A stretch of 9,722 bases of DNA from an uncultured Collinsella sp. (GCA_902494855.1 CABUVC010000050.1:1-9722); one strand, 5' to 3'; shown: positions 1 to 7,311, counted from the first letter of the stretch. Notes: a model not told the origin generated them from the sequence alone. Numbers and translations: made by a program.

Positions 1-48
1 AGGGCGGTGATGCCCCGGCCACGCTCGGGTTCTATAACGGTCCGCGTC

Positions 49-1467
49 CTAGCGATCGGCGAGCGGCTTGTATTCCAGCGGCTCGATAACCGGGCGATAC
101 GCGGGACGGATGATGCGGTGCGCGCAGAAGAGCTCTTCCATGCGGTGCGCCGACCAGCCGGCCATACGGGCGACGGCGAACAGCGGTGTAAAGAGCGTCT
201 CGGGCACGCCGAGCATTTTGTAAATAAAGCCCGTGTACAGGTCGATGTTGGCGCAGATGGGCTTGGTCATGCCGTGGTCGCGCATCACCTGCGGGGCCAG
301 GCGCTCGATGCGCTCGATGAGCGCGAACTCCTCGCCCAAGTCCTTCTTGGCGGCAAGCGAGCGCGCGTAACGGCGGCAGACCTCGGCGCGCGGGTCGCTC
401 AGCGTATAGACGGCGTGGCCCATGCCGTAGATGAGGCCGGTGCCGTCGAAGGCCTGCTTGTCGAGGATCTTGCCCAGGTAGGCCGCGACCTCGTCCTCGT
501 CCTCCCAATTGGAGACATGCGCACGGATGTCCTCGTGCATGGACACGACCTTGGCGTTGGCGCCGCCGTGGCGCGGGCCCTTGAGCGAGCCGATGGCCGC
601 GGCGTAGGCGGAATACGGGTCGGTGGCCGAGGAGGACAGCACGCGGCAGGCAAACGTGGAGTTGTTGCCGCCGCCGTGCTCTGCATGCAGCATGAGCATC
701 ACGTCGAGCAGCATGGCCTCATCGCGGGTGAACGCCATACCGCCGCGGAGCACCTGTAGGATGGTCTCGGCGGTGGAGAGGCCGGGCGTGGGGTGCGGCA
801 CGTGAACCTCGGAGCCGCGAAGCTTGGCGATCGAGGCCATGTGTGCGAAGGCGGCGATGCGCGGGAGACGTGCGAGCATGGAAATAGCCACGTCGATCTC
901 ATGCTCGGGCGTGATCACGTCTGGTTCGGCATCGAAGGCGTAGAGCAGCAGCACGGCGCGCTGGAGCACGTTCATGATGCTCGACGACACCGTGGTCATA
1001 GGGAACTCTTTGACGTACTCGTCGCTCAGATGTCTAAAGGCGCCCAGGCGCTCGCAAAAGCCGTCGAGCTCTTCCTTGTTGGGCAGCGAACCCGTGATAA
1101 GCAGATAGGCGACTTCCTCGTAGCCGTAGCGATTCTCGGCCTGGGCATTGTTGACCAGATCCTCGATGCTGTAGCCGCGCAGCGTGAGCTTGCCCTGATC
1201 GGGCACGACCTTTCCGTCGACCTTGTTGTAGCCGTGCACATCCGAGATGCGAGTGAGGCCCGCGACCACGCCCGAGCCGTCGGCATTGCGCAGGCCGCGC
1301 TTGACATTGTGCTCAACAAACAGGCCCTCGTCATAAGGGTCGGTCGGCAGGCCGTGGTAGAGGCTTTCGCTCTCAGGCGAAATCTGGCGGCTTGCTTCGT
1401 AATCCAGAACCAGGCGGCTCAAGTGGTCATCGAAGCGGTAATAGATTTTCTTGGCGTCGTAGGCCAT
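49..1467 (-). CDS. gltA: citrate synthase
   Basis: This gene encodes a 472-aa citrate synthase, which condenses acetyl-CoA and oxaloacetate to citrate in the cytoplasm at the entry to the TCA cycle. The family signature is clear: GMGHAVYTLSDPR at residues 348-360 carries the conserved His351 and Arg360. The segment LHAEHGGGNNSTF (260-272) holds the catalytic His (His264), and NIDLYTGF (407-414) holds the catalytic Asp409. The N-terminal ~60 residues are longer than in the E. coli enzyme and resemble the long citrate/2-methylcitrate synthase-like forms of Gram-positive anaerobes. 2-Methylcitrate synthase activity therefore cannot be excluded. The ATG start follows a GGAGAGGAG ribosome binding site five bases upstream. 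The gene lies 77 bp downstream of the ACT-domain gene on the same strand, probably in one transcript. It is a core chromosomal gene that marks the left flank of the accessory block. Confidence 0.96.
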   Translation of the reverse strand: MAYDAKKIYYRFDDHLSRLVLDYEASRQISPESESLYHGLPTDPYDEGLFVEHNVKRGLRNADGSGVVAGLTRISDVHGYNKVDGKVVPDQGKLTLRGYSIEDLVNNAQAENRYGYEEVAYLLITGSLPNKEELDGFCERLGAFRHLSDEYVKEFPMTTVSSSIMNVLQRAVLLLYAFDAEPDVITPEHEIDVAISMLARLPRIAAFAHMASIAKLRGSEVHVPHPTPGLSTAETILQVLRGGMAFTRDEAMLLDVMLMLHAEHGGGNNSTFACRVLSSSATDPYSAYAAAIGSLKGPRHGGANAKVVSMHEDIRAHVSNWEDEDEVAAYLGKILDKQAFDGTGLIYGMGHAVYTLSDPRAEVCRRYARSLAAKKDLGEEFALIERIERLAPQVMRDHGMTKPICANIDLYTGFIYKMLGVPETLFTPLFAVARMAGWSAHRMEELFCAHRIIRPAYRPVIEPLEYKPLADR

Positions 1468-1544
1468 GCGCGCTCCTCTCCGGGCCGCATCGGGGTGACT
1501 TGCATGGGCATGCGCGCGTCAGGCTATCCCCAGCGGCTTGCTCG

Positions 1545-1832
1545 CTACAGGCGGTACATAAAGTTGAAGACGTCCTCGCGCTGGATGGACACGTTGACGC
1601 CCGAAAGCTCGCCGGCCTCGGCCAGCGCCTTCTGCAGCTCGGCGAAGTCGAGCTTGGACTCGGCGGTATCGGCCAGCATGGTCATGGTGAAGATGTCCTC
1701 GATAATGGACTGCGTGATGTCGCGGATGTCGACGTTGGCCTCGCCTAGGACACGGGTGACGCCGGCGACGATGCCGGGGCGGTTCTTGCCAAGGACGGTG
1801 ATGACGATACGGGAGGACGAGATCTCGGCCAT
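1545..1832 (-). CDS. ACT-domain protein (UPF0237-like)
   Basis: This is a 95-aa protein that is almost entirely one ACT domain, a small fold that binds amino acids or other ligands as a dimer. The start ISSSRIVITVLGKNRPGIVAG (residues 4-24) is the typical first strand plus the G-x-(N/D)-RPG-I turn. NVDIRDITQSIIEDIFTM (34-51) is the second characteristic segment. The length is normal for the stand-alone UPF0237 family, whose function is not settled; a regulatory or sensing role is inferred. These proteins often sit beside a DUF711/UPF0210 gene, but here the downstream neighbour is citrate synthase, 77 bp away. The ATG start has GAAAGGG about six bases upstream. The protein is cytoplasmic and I see nothing abnormal in it. 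Confidence 0.9.
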   Translation of the reverse strand: MAEISSSRIVITVLGKNRPGIVAGVTRVLGEANVDIRDITQSIIEDIFTMTMLADTAESKLDFAELQKALAEAGELSGVNVSIQREDVFNFMYRL

Positions 1833-1894
1833 GGGAAACCCTTTCGCGTGGTTGCGGCGCGCGCGGGGCGCTCCGCTACGGTACAGTGTTCATC

Positions 1895-1900
1895 ATTGTA
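1895..1900 (-). promoter_or_regulatory. candidate -10 of the ACT/citrate synthase unit
   Basis: On the minus strand this reads TACAAT, one base from the -10 consensus, 63 bases before the ACT start codon. I find no good -35 at normal spacing. The hexamer lies in the right arm of a short inverted repeat, GGTACA...TGTACC (1880-1902), which could be a regulator site. The call rests on sequence resemblance and position only. Confidence 0.35.
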
Positions 1901-2011
1901 CCTGTCTGGCGCCAAAAGAGGTGCGCTTACAGCGGCGTTACACGTCTGCAACATGAGCGTAAGGGGGAAGGCCGTACGGGGAAGAGCCGTCTGGCGCGTG
2001 TCCGGCTCGTG

Positions 2012-2092
2012 TTGGGTTGATTTCCGATCTCAGCCGAACACATTGAGCGGACAGGCCGTTCCCGCAGTCAGCCGAACGCCTCCGACGGCTGA
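2012..2092 (+). repeat. left copy of ~80-bp flanking repeat
   Basis: Positions 2015-2048 are identical over 34 bases to 9644-9677, and the match continues at roughly 80 percent to about 2092. The unit contains CAGCCGAAC twice, 38 bp apart (2031 and 2069), a spacing kept in the right copy. TCAGCCG (2068-2074) can also pair with CGGCTGA (2086-2092). The differences between copies are mostly transitions and do not favour third codon positions, so the repeat is not coding. It may be an integration site duplication (attL-like), because a recombinase remnant starts about 140 bp away. It may equally be one member of a dispersed intergenic repeat family. One window cannot separate the two. Confidence 0.8.
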
Positions 2093-2105
2093 TTCCGAAC
2101 TGGAA

Positions 2106-2147
2106 GCGGAGGGCATCCCCGCCCTTCGGTAGGGGATACCGCTCCGC
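2106..2147. repeat. strong imperfect hairpin
   Basis: GCGGAGGGCATCCCC (2106-2120) pairs with GGGGATACCGCTCCGC (2132-2147) across an 11-base loop, with one bulge and one mismatch. It sits between the left repeat copy and the end of the recombinase remnant. There is no T-run on either side, so it is not a standard intrinsic terminator. It could belong to the adjacent repeat or be a palindromic intergenic element. The window ends before the matching place in the right copy can be checked. Confidence 0.55.
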
Positions 2148-2229
2148 GGCGCATGCCGCGGGCGGCGCCCCTATCGGACCACCGTGACCTCAGTTGGGAT
2201 GGGCCCAGCACTGCCGCGTACTCGGTGAG

Positions 2230-2955
2230 CTAGAGCCAACTGTTCGTCTTCACGTCGCGTATGGCGATATTTCGGTCGTCCGGCTCGGTGATGCCGTAGC
2301 CGAACGCCTGGAGCGTCTCGATGGACTCCTGGATCCTCTGTTGGAACATGGGACCCGGATCGACCCTCGGCCCGAGGTGCCCGCGCCAAAGGCACGGCGT
2401 GGCGCGCAGCATGTTATGGATTTTGGAGATGGGCTCGATGTCGGCGTAGACGTTGAGCGTCGCCATGGCGTCCTTGCGGCCGAGGATCGATTGGAGTGCC
2501 TTGATATCGCCGCCTTGGCGGATCCACTGCGTTGCGAACGTGTGGCGAAGGCCGTGGAACGTGATCAGCTCGTCGTTGGTGCCCATGAGGCCGTTGGTCT
2601 CCGAGAACGTCTTGAACGCCCTGCGGATATAGCTTGTCGTCGCGAAGGTCGCGCCCGGCTCCGACAGGATGTAGCAGTCCCCGATCTCGACCGCCCCGGT
2701 AAGGCCGCGCAAGCGCAGCTTTCCGCAGTCGATCTCGTGGGTCTCCTTCAGGAAGGGGAGTAGGCCGACCGGGTCGATGGGGATACCCCTGGCGTCATGG
2801 GTCTTGGTGTCCTTGATGAACGAACCCATTCCCTTCGCGTACGCCACCGAGTGTCTGATCGAGATCAGGCCCGTCTCGAAATCCACATCGCGCCACCGAA
2901 GGCCGCAGACCTCGCCGATTCGCATCCCCGTGTGCAGGGCGAGTACGACCGCCCT
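2230..2955 (-). pseudogene. truncated tyrosine recombinase (integrase), catalytic domain only
   Basis: This is the C-terminal catalytic domain of a phage- or transposon-type tyrosine recombinase. Counting from the first ATG (2925), the frame gives 231 aa with the Arg of MRIGEVCGLRW (Arg2), a hairpin Lys (Lys38 or Lys41), the HGLRHTF box (His124, Arg127) and the nucleophile Tyr160 in LNVYAD. The position that is often His in LGH is Arg150 here. The integrase reading continues ten codons upstream of that ATG (RAVVLALHTG) and stops exactly at the stop codon of the XRE gene. The N-terminal arm- and core-binding domains, normally some 170-200 residues, are therefore missing. No good ribosome binding site precedes the ATG. 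A tail of about 70 residues after the Tyr is longer than usual and unrecognised. I infer a decayed integrase that probably no longer works alone. Confidence 0.8.
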
Positions 2956-3207
2956 CTAATCCTCGGCGGACCAATCGAGTCCGAACTCCTTTCGGGCATC
3001 CTCTTCGCTCATGACTTCGAGAAGGTCTCCGGGTTGGCAACGAAGGGCGAGGCATAGCTGCTCGAGTGTGTTGAAGCGAATGCCGCGAATATGCCCTTTT
3101 TTAATACGGGACAGGTTCACGGGCGTGGTTCCAATCCTTTCGGCAAGTTCGTTCGAGGAAATCTTTCGCTCGGCCATGATCTTGTCGAGGCGAACAATTA
3201 CGGGCAT
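2956..3207 (-). CDS. small XRE-family (YozG-like) transcriptional regulator
   Basis: This is an 83-aa Cro/C1-type helix-turn-helix protein. The DNA-binding part spans about residues 5-62, with the recognition region ISSNELAERIGTTPVNLSRIKKG at roughly 16-38. The closing LEQLCLALRCQPGDLLE (48-64) is typical of the short YozG-like subgroup. The start ATG has AAGGA six bases upstream. It lies nine bases after the DUF2975-type gene on the same strand, and this pairing is common in Firmicutes and Actinobacteria (family knowledge). It probably represses its own operon and perhaps the divergent peptide promoter, where a palindrome overlaps the predicted -10. Its stop codon is immediately followed, in the same frame, by the truncated integrase, so the junction looks like a recombination scar. 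The C-terminal residues may have been altered by that event. Confidence 0.88.
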   Translation of the reverse strand: MPVIVRLDKIMAERKISSNELAERIGTTPVNLSRIKKGHIRGIRFNTLEQLCLALRCQPGDLLEVMSEEDARKEFGLDWSAED

Positions 3208-3216
3208 GGCGTTTCC

Positions 3217-3729
3217 TTACGCAATCTCGTCGGAGTCGAGGTACAGCTCTCGGGCGTACAAGAAGAGCTGGGAAAGCATGAACAGGACGATGCCGAGAAC
3301 CAGAGAGGTCCAATCGAATGATGAAGCGATCTCTTGGGCGCCGACGGCCCCCTCGCCGCCAAACATCGAAACGGAGGTTTTGAGTGAGCCGGCGTAGAGG
3401 CTGGTGGCAGCTTGAACAACGAAGAGAATGCCGAGCACCTTCAAGCATGTCGCAGACCCTTTCTTGAAGGGGTCTCCGCTCTTGATCGTCCACACGAGAA
3501 CGGCGCTGAGGATGGTCGTAGCGATACCGATGACGGCAGGGACCAATGTCGAGATCGCAAGGGCTGGATACGCGGGGGAGTCTGCAATTACAGGGTTGTC
3601 GAGCACTTCGATTGCTGGCTTTAAGGAGAACGCCACTTGTGCGATGGCGGTGGCGCAAAGGGTCGCAGAGGCTATCGCACATGCGATGCGGAAGGAATGA
3701 AGCCGGGGAGTGCGATTGTCGGAACTCAT
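3217..3729 (-). CDS. DUF2975-type four-helix membrane protein
   Basis: This 170-aa integral membrane protein has four hydrophobic segments at about residues 13-35, 57-80, 96-113 and 140-157. A SGDPFKKG turn (84-91) follows the second helix, and the end FLYARELYLDSDEIA is acidic. Length, topology, the DPF turn, the ending and the XRE partner next door all match the DUF2975 family, whose biochemical role is unknown. In such pairs the membrane protein is thought to modulate the adjacent regulator; that is inference here. The ATG start has a strong GGAGG five bases upstream. It is the first gene of the minus-strand unit and is divergent from the first peptide gene, sharing a 120-bp promoter region with it. 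The call rests on pattern, not on a database match. Confidence 0.75.
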   Translation of the reverse strand: MSSDNRTPRLHSFRIACAIASATLCATAIAQVAFSLKPAIEVLDNPVIADSPAYPALAISTLVPAVIGIATTILSAVLVWTIKSGDPFKKGSATCLKVLGILFVVQAATSLYAGSLKTSVSMFGGEGAVGAQEIASSFDWTSLVLGIVLFMLSQLFLYARELYLDSDEIA

Positions 3730-3766
3730 AATAACCTCCGAAGAATTTAAAAAACTCAGGTTACTT

Positions 3767-3785
3767 TTTAACAGTTTATGTTAAA
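3767..3785. promoter_or_regulatory. operator-like palindrome in the divergent promoter region
   Basis: TTTAACAGTTTATGTTAAA is a perfect inverted repeat with 7-bp arms and a 5-bp centre. It covers the predicted -10 of the DUF2975-XRE promoter and is followed by TTGACT (3786-3791), a possible -35 for the plus-strand peptide gene. No clean -10 follows TTGACT at 16-18 bp; CATACT lies 20 bp away. A small XRE dimer is the natural candidate ligand. Related GTTACTTTT and TAACA elements recur before the second cassette at 7357-7375. Confidence 0.5.
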
Positions 3786-3801
3786 TTGACTTTGCCGGCA
3801 A
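3773..3801 (-). promoter_or_regulatory. promoter of the DUF2975-XRE unit
   Basis: Read on the minus strand, TTGCCG (3796-3801) and TAAACT (3773-3778) stand 17 bases apart, an ideal -35/-10 spacing. They lie 44 bases before the start codon in the AT-rich divergent region. The -10 falls in the centre of a palindrome, which fits repression by a dimeric regulator. Confidence 0.5.
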
Positions 3802-3849
3802 GTAATCACAGCATACTGCAACCGAAACCCCTCTAGATTGGAGAGGATT

Positions 3850-4215
3850 ATGTTCAGTACTGTTAAGTCGTGTAAGCTCTTGGTTTTCCTCGGCCTCGCT
3901 CTTTGTTTGTTGCTGCCGGGAGCCCCCGCTTTTGCGGATACCCCGATGCCTCCTTCCCAGGAGAGCAGCCAGTGTGCCCTCGTTGAGCCCCTCGGGTATA
4001 CGGACGACGTCGTCGATACCTACTGGAGCTACAGCTGTCCTCGCGGCGTAAGCGGGCACAGCATCTCGATGTTCAACATCTCTTACAAGACGATCTCCTA
4101 CCGAAATGGCTATCGCCGATCCGCGCATCATAGGGAATCCCGCCTCGCTGCAATGTGCTCCTGTGGTGTTCTTGGCACAACTGATAAATGGCAATTTGTC
4201 TATAGCACCTACTAG
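3850..4215 (+). CDS. secreted Cys/Tyr-containing peptide, cassette 1
   Basis: I do not recognise a named family for this 121-aa precursor. It opens with a classic Sec signal peptide: Lys6 and Lys9, a hydrophobic core LLVFLGLALCLLLPG (10-24), and an A-F-A cleavage site before Asp30. The mature part would be about 92 residues with four cysteines (42, 63, 103, 105), enough for two disulfides outside the cell. The motif YKTISYRNGY (79-88) and the end WQFVYSTY (114-121) recur in altered form in the peptide at 9220-9564. The start is ATG with GGAGAGGA just upstream; an earlier in-frame TTG would overlap that ribosome binding site and is rejected. The permease and ATPase follow on the same strand after a hairpin. 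By context it is a bacteriocin-like or signalling peptide. No activity can be read from the sequence. Confidence 0.72.
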   Translation: MFSTVKSCKLLVFLGLALCLLLPGAPAFADTPMPPSQESSQCALVEPLGYTDDVVDTYWSYSCPRGVSGHSISMFNISYKTISYRNGYRRSAHHRESRLAAMCSCGVLGTTDKWQFVYSTY

Positions 4216-4225
4216 ATGCGAGGAA

Positions 4226-4248
4226 GGGCCGAGCATTTTGTTCGGCCC
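4226..4248 (+). terminator. hairpin after peptide 1 (attenuator or weak terminator)
   Basis: GGGCCGA (4226-4232) pairs perfectly with TCGGCCC (4242-4248) around a 9-base loop, 10 bases after the peptide stop codon. The following CTCTGTT is only weakly T-rich, so readthrough into the permease is likely. This would give more peptide mRNA than transporter mRNA, as is common between structural and transport genes in bacteriocin operons. It also occupies the region of an in-frame ATG at 4216, an argument against that start for the permease. Confidence 0.5.
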
Positions 4249-4281
4249 CTCTGTTCCGACTGGATGAGGTTAAGGTTGGCG

Positions 4282-6504
4282 ATGAATATGCTCAAAATCT
4301 CGAAGGCGATCTTTAGGTCGCTTCTCTCCTCCAGGTCGCTCTGTGTTGTCGTTGTTGCGTTGATGGTTCTTTGTGCTCTGCCCGTCTTCAGGAGCGCGGC
4401 TGGCATCGACGGACGGGTCGAATACCTCGAGTCGGGAATAACCCGTGTTGAGCAGGAATTGTCAGCATCCTATGCGGATGCGCTTGTGAATGCGGGGGAG
4501 GACGGTGTCTATACCTCTTCATCAAGCATGCCCGCGCTTCTGTACCCTCTTGCCGCGGGACGTCTTATCTTGGCACCGCTCTCTCCCCTACTTCCGTTTC
4601 TGCAGATATCGGATGGAGAGTACACCTATTATGACGGATCGAAGGAGTACTTGCTATGGGTCGCAACGGCCGTTGCCGTCTCGTTCCTTGCCGCGCGTCT
4701 TAACAAACGTGAAAAGCTCATCATCCAGGCACCAATGGGCGAGCTGGGTAGACTTGTTGCATCGAGCGTATGGGCGAGTGTTTTTGCAATGCTTGCCGTC
4801 CTCGCCATCAATCTTCCAGGGATAATCGCCGCGCTTGTGAAGAATGGCCCGGGCTCGCCGTTCTATCCGATAGGCTACATTCAATATGCGACTCCGGTTA
4901 TCAAACCGGCTTGGCTGGTGTTCGCGCAGACGGCCATCTTGCAATTCTTGGTGGCAGCGTTCATCTCGCTTGTCGTTCACCTTGCCGTGAAGATTGCCAA
5001 TAACCCTACGCTTGGAATCGTGTTCGTATGTGCCCTGATGGGGGTGACGATGGTTCCCGGGTATTACGGAAGATCCATCGCTTTACGTGAGTTCGCCCTG
5101 TTGAATCCCCTTACGTATGCGAACACTGAGTTGACCGTCGGCGCCTATAGCCCGTACCCGACAACGCAGATAGTGAATCTGCCTGGACTTTGCTTCGAGC
5201 GTGGCGCGATTGCCCTCGTATGCGCAATCGGGATCGAGGTGCTGGCAATTAGCCTGCTTTGCGTTGCTGGAAAGAGCGGCTGCGCGTGCCCGATATCCCC
5301 GATTTGTCTTGAGAGAGGTTCCTTCACTGCATCGAGAACGGCAACTCGTTCGAGCGCTTGTGCCTCCGCCGTTGCATACGTAAGAACGATGGGGAAACTG
5401 CTCCTGCGTTCTCCTACCCTCGCCGTATGCGCGATTGCAATGTCGACGACGATGCTGGCCCCGGCTCTGGTCGAGATGTTTCCTGACGCTGATAACGTTT
5501 CCGCTGTTCGGTATAGGGATGGGGAGCTCCGTTCAATAGATCGGTATCTAGAGCAGAACGCTGCGAATATGGACGTCGAGGGCAAAGCGGCCCTGGAAGA
5601 CATGCGGGATGCTCTTTCGGGTTTCGTGTACGCGCCTATGCCTGCGGAGGGGTTTCGAAGCCTTGCGACGTACGAGCGCGCTCGAGGTGAGCTGGGCGCG
5701 GCAGATGCGACTCTCCTGCAATCGATCGGAATCGAGCCGGAGACTCCTTCTCGTGCGGAGGCGCGCGCCCTTCTGCTTGAGTCGATCGCGAGCTTGCCGG
5801 ACCCCAAGGTTTACGAGTTAAGTACGAAGATGCCCCCATTAATCCTCCTTTCGTATCTCCAGGCAGCGCTTCCCTCCTTATTTTTGCTGTTGCCCGTGGT
5901 TGTCACATCGCTCGCGTGCACCCACCTGCAGTGTCGTTCCCTTCTGGTTCTCCAGATCCCCGCAACAGCGCATGTGCGTTTTCTGACGGCTGTTGCGCTG
6001 GCTCTCCTGCTTGGCTTGGTGCTGCTTTTGGTGTCGATGGTTCCCGCTGTCGTTGTGTCCGTGATTAAGAACGGTGCGGGTGGATCGGAGTATCCCGTCG
6101 CTCTCATTCGGGCGGGAGCTTCGACAACGTCCATGGTGGGGGAGGCGGTGTTGTGCAGTATTCCGTTGCTGGTCATGGCATACGGCGTGATTTCCGTCGT
6201 CGCTGCGTTGACAGCAGCGATTAGCCGCAACCCCGTTGTCACCGGAATGGTTTGCGCGGTTCTCTTGGTGTTGGGTTCGTTGAGCGCTCATGTTGAAAGC
6301 GTGGGCATGGGCGTCGCGCTGCTGGCTCCATTCGCCTCGTTTGATCCCGCTTCCCAGGTGGGGACGATTGGGTTCCTTGGGCGAGGGACGAACGCGATGC
6401 CTTTTGGAGAGGTCGTCGGCGCATCGGGCGCTCTGCTGGTGGTCTTGGGCGCCGTATCTCCGTTGATGGTGCGCCTGAGTGTTCCAAAGATCGAAAGGGG
6501 ATGA
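4282..6504 (+). CDS. tandem-duplicated ABC permease, cassette 1
   Basis: This is a 740-aa polytopic membrane protein that I read as two homologous halves. Half 1 starts with a helix at 18-37, half 2 with one at 378-397, and each is followed by a hydrophilic, probably external segment (about 38-85 and 398-517). Further helices lie near 159-186, 211-238, 243-262 and 307-328, and near 518-545, 567-596, 618-648, 653-668 and 710-730. Both halves carry a Pro-x5-Arg element (Pro151/Arg157; Pro560/Arg566) followed 31 residues later by NGxGxxxYP[IV] (188-197; 597-606). The permease domain of the fused transporter at 7404 has the same elements at the same spacing. With the ATPase encoded next it probably forms one transporter: two fused membrane halves plus two ATPase copies. 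The ATG at 4282 follows AAGG (4272-4275), six bases away. Because the peptide has its own Sec signal, immunity or release is more likely than primary export. It resembles only in layout the large membrane proteins of lactococcin 972-type loci. Confidence 0.85.
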   Translation: MNMLKISKAIFRSLLSSRSLCVVVVALMVLCALPVFRSAAGIDGRVEYLESGITRVEQELSASYADALVNAGEDGVYTSSSSMPALLYPLAAGRLILAPLSPLLPFLQISDGEYTYYDGSKEYLLWVATAVAVSFLAARLNKREKLIIQAPMGELGRLVASSVWASVFAMLAVLAINLPGIIAALVKNGPGSPFYPIGYIQYATPVIKPAWLVFAQTAILQFLVAAFISLVVHLAVKIANNPTLGIVFVCALMGVTMVPGYYGRSIALREFALLNPLTYANTELTVGAYSPYPTTQIVNLPGLCFERGAIALVCAIGIEVLAISLLCVAGKSGCACPISPICLERGSFTASRTATRSSACASAVAYVRTMGKLLLRSPTLAVCAIAMSTTMLAPALVEMFPDADNVSAVRYRDGELRSIDRYLEQNAANMDVEGKAALEDMRDALSGFVYAPMPAEGFRSLATYERARGELGAADATLLQSIGIEPETPSRAEARALLLESIASLPDPKVYELSTKMPPLILLSYLQAALPSLFLLLPVVVTSLACTHLQCRSLLVLQIPATAHVRFLTAVALALLLGLVLLLVSMVPAVVVSVIKNGAGGSEYPVALIRAGASTTSMVGEAVLCSIPLLVMAYGVISVVAALTAAISRNPVVTGMVCAVLLVLGSLSAHVESVGMGVALLAPFASFDPASQVGTIGFLGRGTNAMPFGEVVGASGALLVVLGAVSPLMVRLSVPKIERG

Positions 6505-6509
6505 TCTCG

Positions 6510-7250
6510 ATGATTGACCTTCAAACGCTGACGATCTCTTATGGAAAGAAGGTGCTCGTAGATTCGGTGAACGCTGAGTTTGCCCCGGGTACGGTCTACG
6601 GTCTCGTCGCTCCGAACGGGCATGGAAAGACGACGTTGCTGCGTGCGATGGCAGGTTTGCCGGGTCCTCGCGTGGACGGGAGCATCGTTCTGGATGAGGT
6701 GCAGGGTACGGGTGCGAGAGAGGTCCGTTCTATGATCTTCTATGCACCTGGTGAGGGGACGCTGCTGTATCCCGGATTGCGTGCGGAAGATCACCTCAAG
6801 ATGGTTTGCGATATGTGGCCGCATGCTCGCGATATCGAAGAGATAGTGGAACAAACGCAGATAGGCGAGTTCGCGAAGATGAGGATCCGCACTCTGAGCC
6901 AGGGCATGAAGCAGCAGCTTACCCTGGCGATTGCGTATGCGACGGGCGCGCGGTACCTTCTATTAGATGAGCCCATGAACGCGCTCGACCCCAGCAGGGT
7001 GGACTTGCATTCCGAGATTCTCAGGAAGCTGGCCGATTCTGGTACGTGCATCATCATGTCATCCCACATCTTGGATTCGGTCGATAGGCTGTGCGATGAG
7101 ATTCTGTTTTTGAAGGATGGGAGGCTCATTAGAAGCATTCCGCAAGATGATGCTGCGCCGAAGTCTCCTGGATCCCATTTCGCAAAGCCTGCCGGACGCG
7201 CCGAGGGTGCGCTAAGCACGTATCGGCGACTCTACGAAAAGGGCGGGTAG
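6510..7250 (+). CDS. ABC transporter ATPase, cassette 1
   Basis: This 246-aa nucleotide-binding protein should drive the preceding permease. Motifs in order are Walker A GLVAPNGHGKTT (31-42), signature LSQGMKQQ (129-136), Walker B YLLLDEP (149-155), D-loop NALD (157-160) and the switch His186 in IIMSSH. The Q-loop is unusual: the segment FYAPGEGTLLYP (77-88) has no Gln where it is expected, only Gly81 and Glu82. The last ~35 residues form a Pro/Ala/Gly-rich tail beyond the usual domain. An ATG at 6501 overlaps the permease stop codon, but GAAAGGG ends directly at it, leaving no spacing. The ATG at 6510 has that site nine bases upstream and gives the usual MI...LTISYG beginning, so I chose it. 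The tight junction indicates translational coupling with the permease. Confidence 0.92.
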   Translation: MIDLQTLTISYGKKVLVDSVNAEFAPGTVYGLVAPNGHGKTTLLRAMAGLPGPRVDGSIVLDEVQGTGAREVRSMIFYAPGEGTLLYPGLRAEDHLKMVCDMWPHARDIEEIVEQTQIGEFAKMRIRTLSQGMKQQLTLAIAYATGARYLLLDEPMNALDPSRVDLHSEILRKLADSGTCIIMSSHILDSVDRLCDEILFLKDGRLIRSIPQDDAAPKSPGSHFAKPAGRAEGALSTYRRLYEKGG

Positions 7251-7282
7251 AAATGCAAGTTAAAAATCTATGTGGCCAATGT

Positions 7283-7311
7283 GATACCGTTGAACCCGCA
7301 TATCGATACCG
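7283..7311 (+). promoter_or_regulatory. GATACCG direct repeats upstream of cassette 2
   Basis: GATACCG occurs at 7283-7289 and 7305-7311, 22 bp apart start to start, about two helical turns. They lie in the 153-bp gap between the two cassettes. This spacing suits a regulator binding one DNA face, but two 7-mers are weak evidence and chance is possible. Confidence 0.25.

Larger units (their letters stand above)
1833..2229. other. non-coding junction between core genes and accessory block
   Basis: I see no credible gene in this 397-bp stretch. It holds, in order, the leader and promoter candidate of the ACT gene, one copy of the ~80-bp repeat, a long imperfect hairpin, and GC-rich sequence leading to the end of the recombinase remnant. 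It forms the left boundary between the housekeeping genes and the accessory genes. The open frame that crosses it on the plus strand is not convincing, because the repeat's second copy breaks that frame with a stop codon. Confidence 0.6.

Noticed and set aside
7..759. 250-aa plus-strand open frame
   Set aside because: It is the antisense shadow of citrate synthase, with His/Arg/Val-rich composition and no motifs.
793..1956. 387-aa open frame on the plus strand
   Set aside because: It lies antisense to citrate synthase and the ACT gene, both of which have clear family motifs. High GC produces long antisense frames.
1848..2132. 94-aa plus-strand frame across the left repeat
   Set aside because: The right repeat copy has an in-frame TAG and substitutions are not concentrated at third positions, so the repeat is not coding.
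2106..2147. Hairpin considered as an intrinsic terminator
   Set aside because: No T-run follows the stem on either strand.
2150..2229. Possible tRNA gene as integration target next to the recombinase
   Set aside because: No acceptor stem, T-loop or anticodon arm can be folded here.
2171..2395. Alternative 74-aa minus-strand frame at the end of the recombinase
   Set aside because: Composition is Arg/Pro-rich and unlike a protein. The main frame gives a more plausible tail, so I see no clear frameshift.
3850..4215. Direct assignment of the peptides to the lactococcin 972 family
   Set aside because: The layout is similar, but I cannot align the mature sequences to that family's His-Ser-Ala-Thr region or its closing Tyr-Tyr motif, so I keep it only as an analogy.
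4216..4281. Upstream ATG at 4216 as permease start
   Set aside because: It adjoins the peptide stop codon without a good ribosome binding site, the extension runs through a hairpin, and the ATG at 4282 has proper AAGG spacing before the first helix.
5145..5807. 220-aa minus-strand open frame
   Set aside because: It is antisense to the middle of the 740-aa permease, has an Arg/Ser-rich composition and no recognisable domain.
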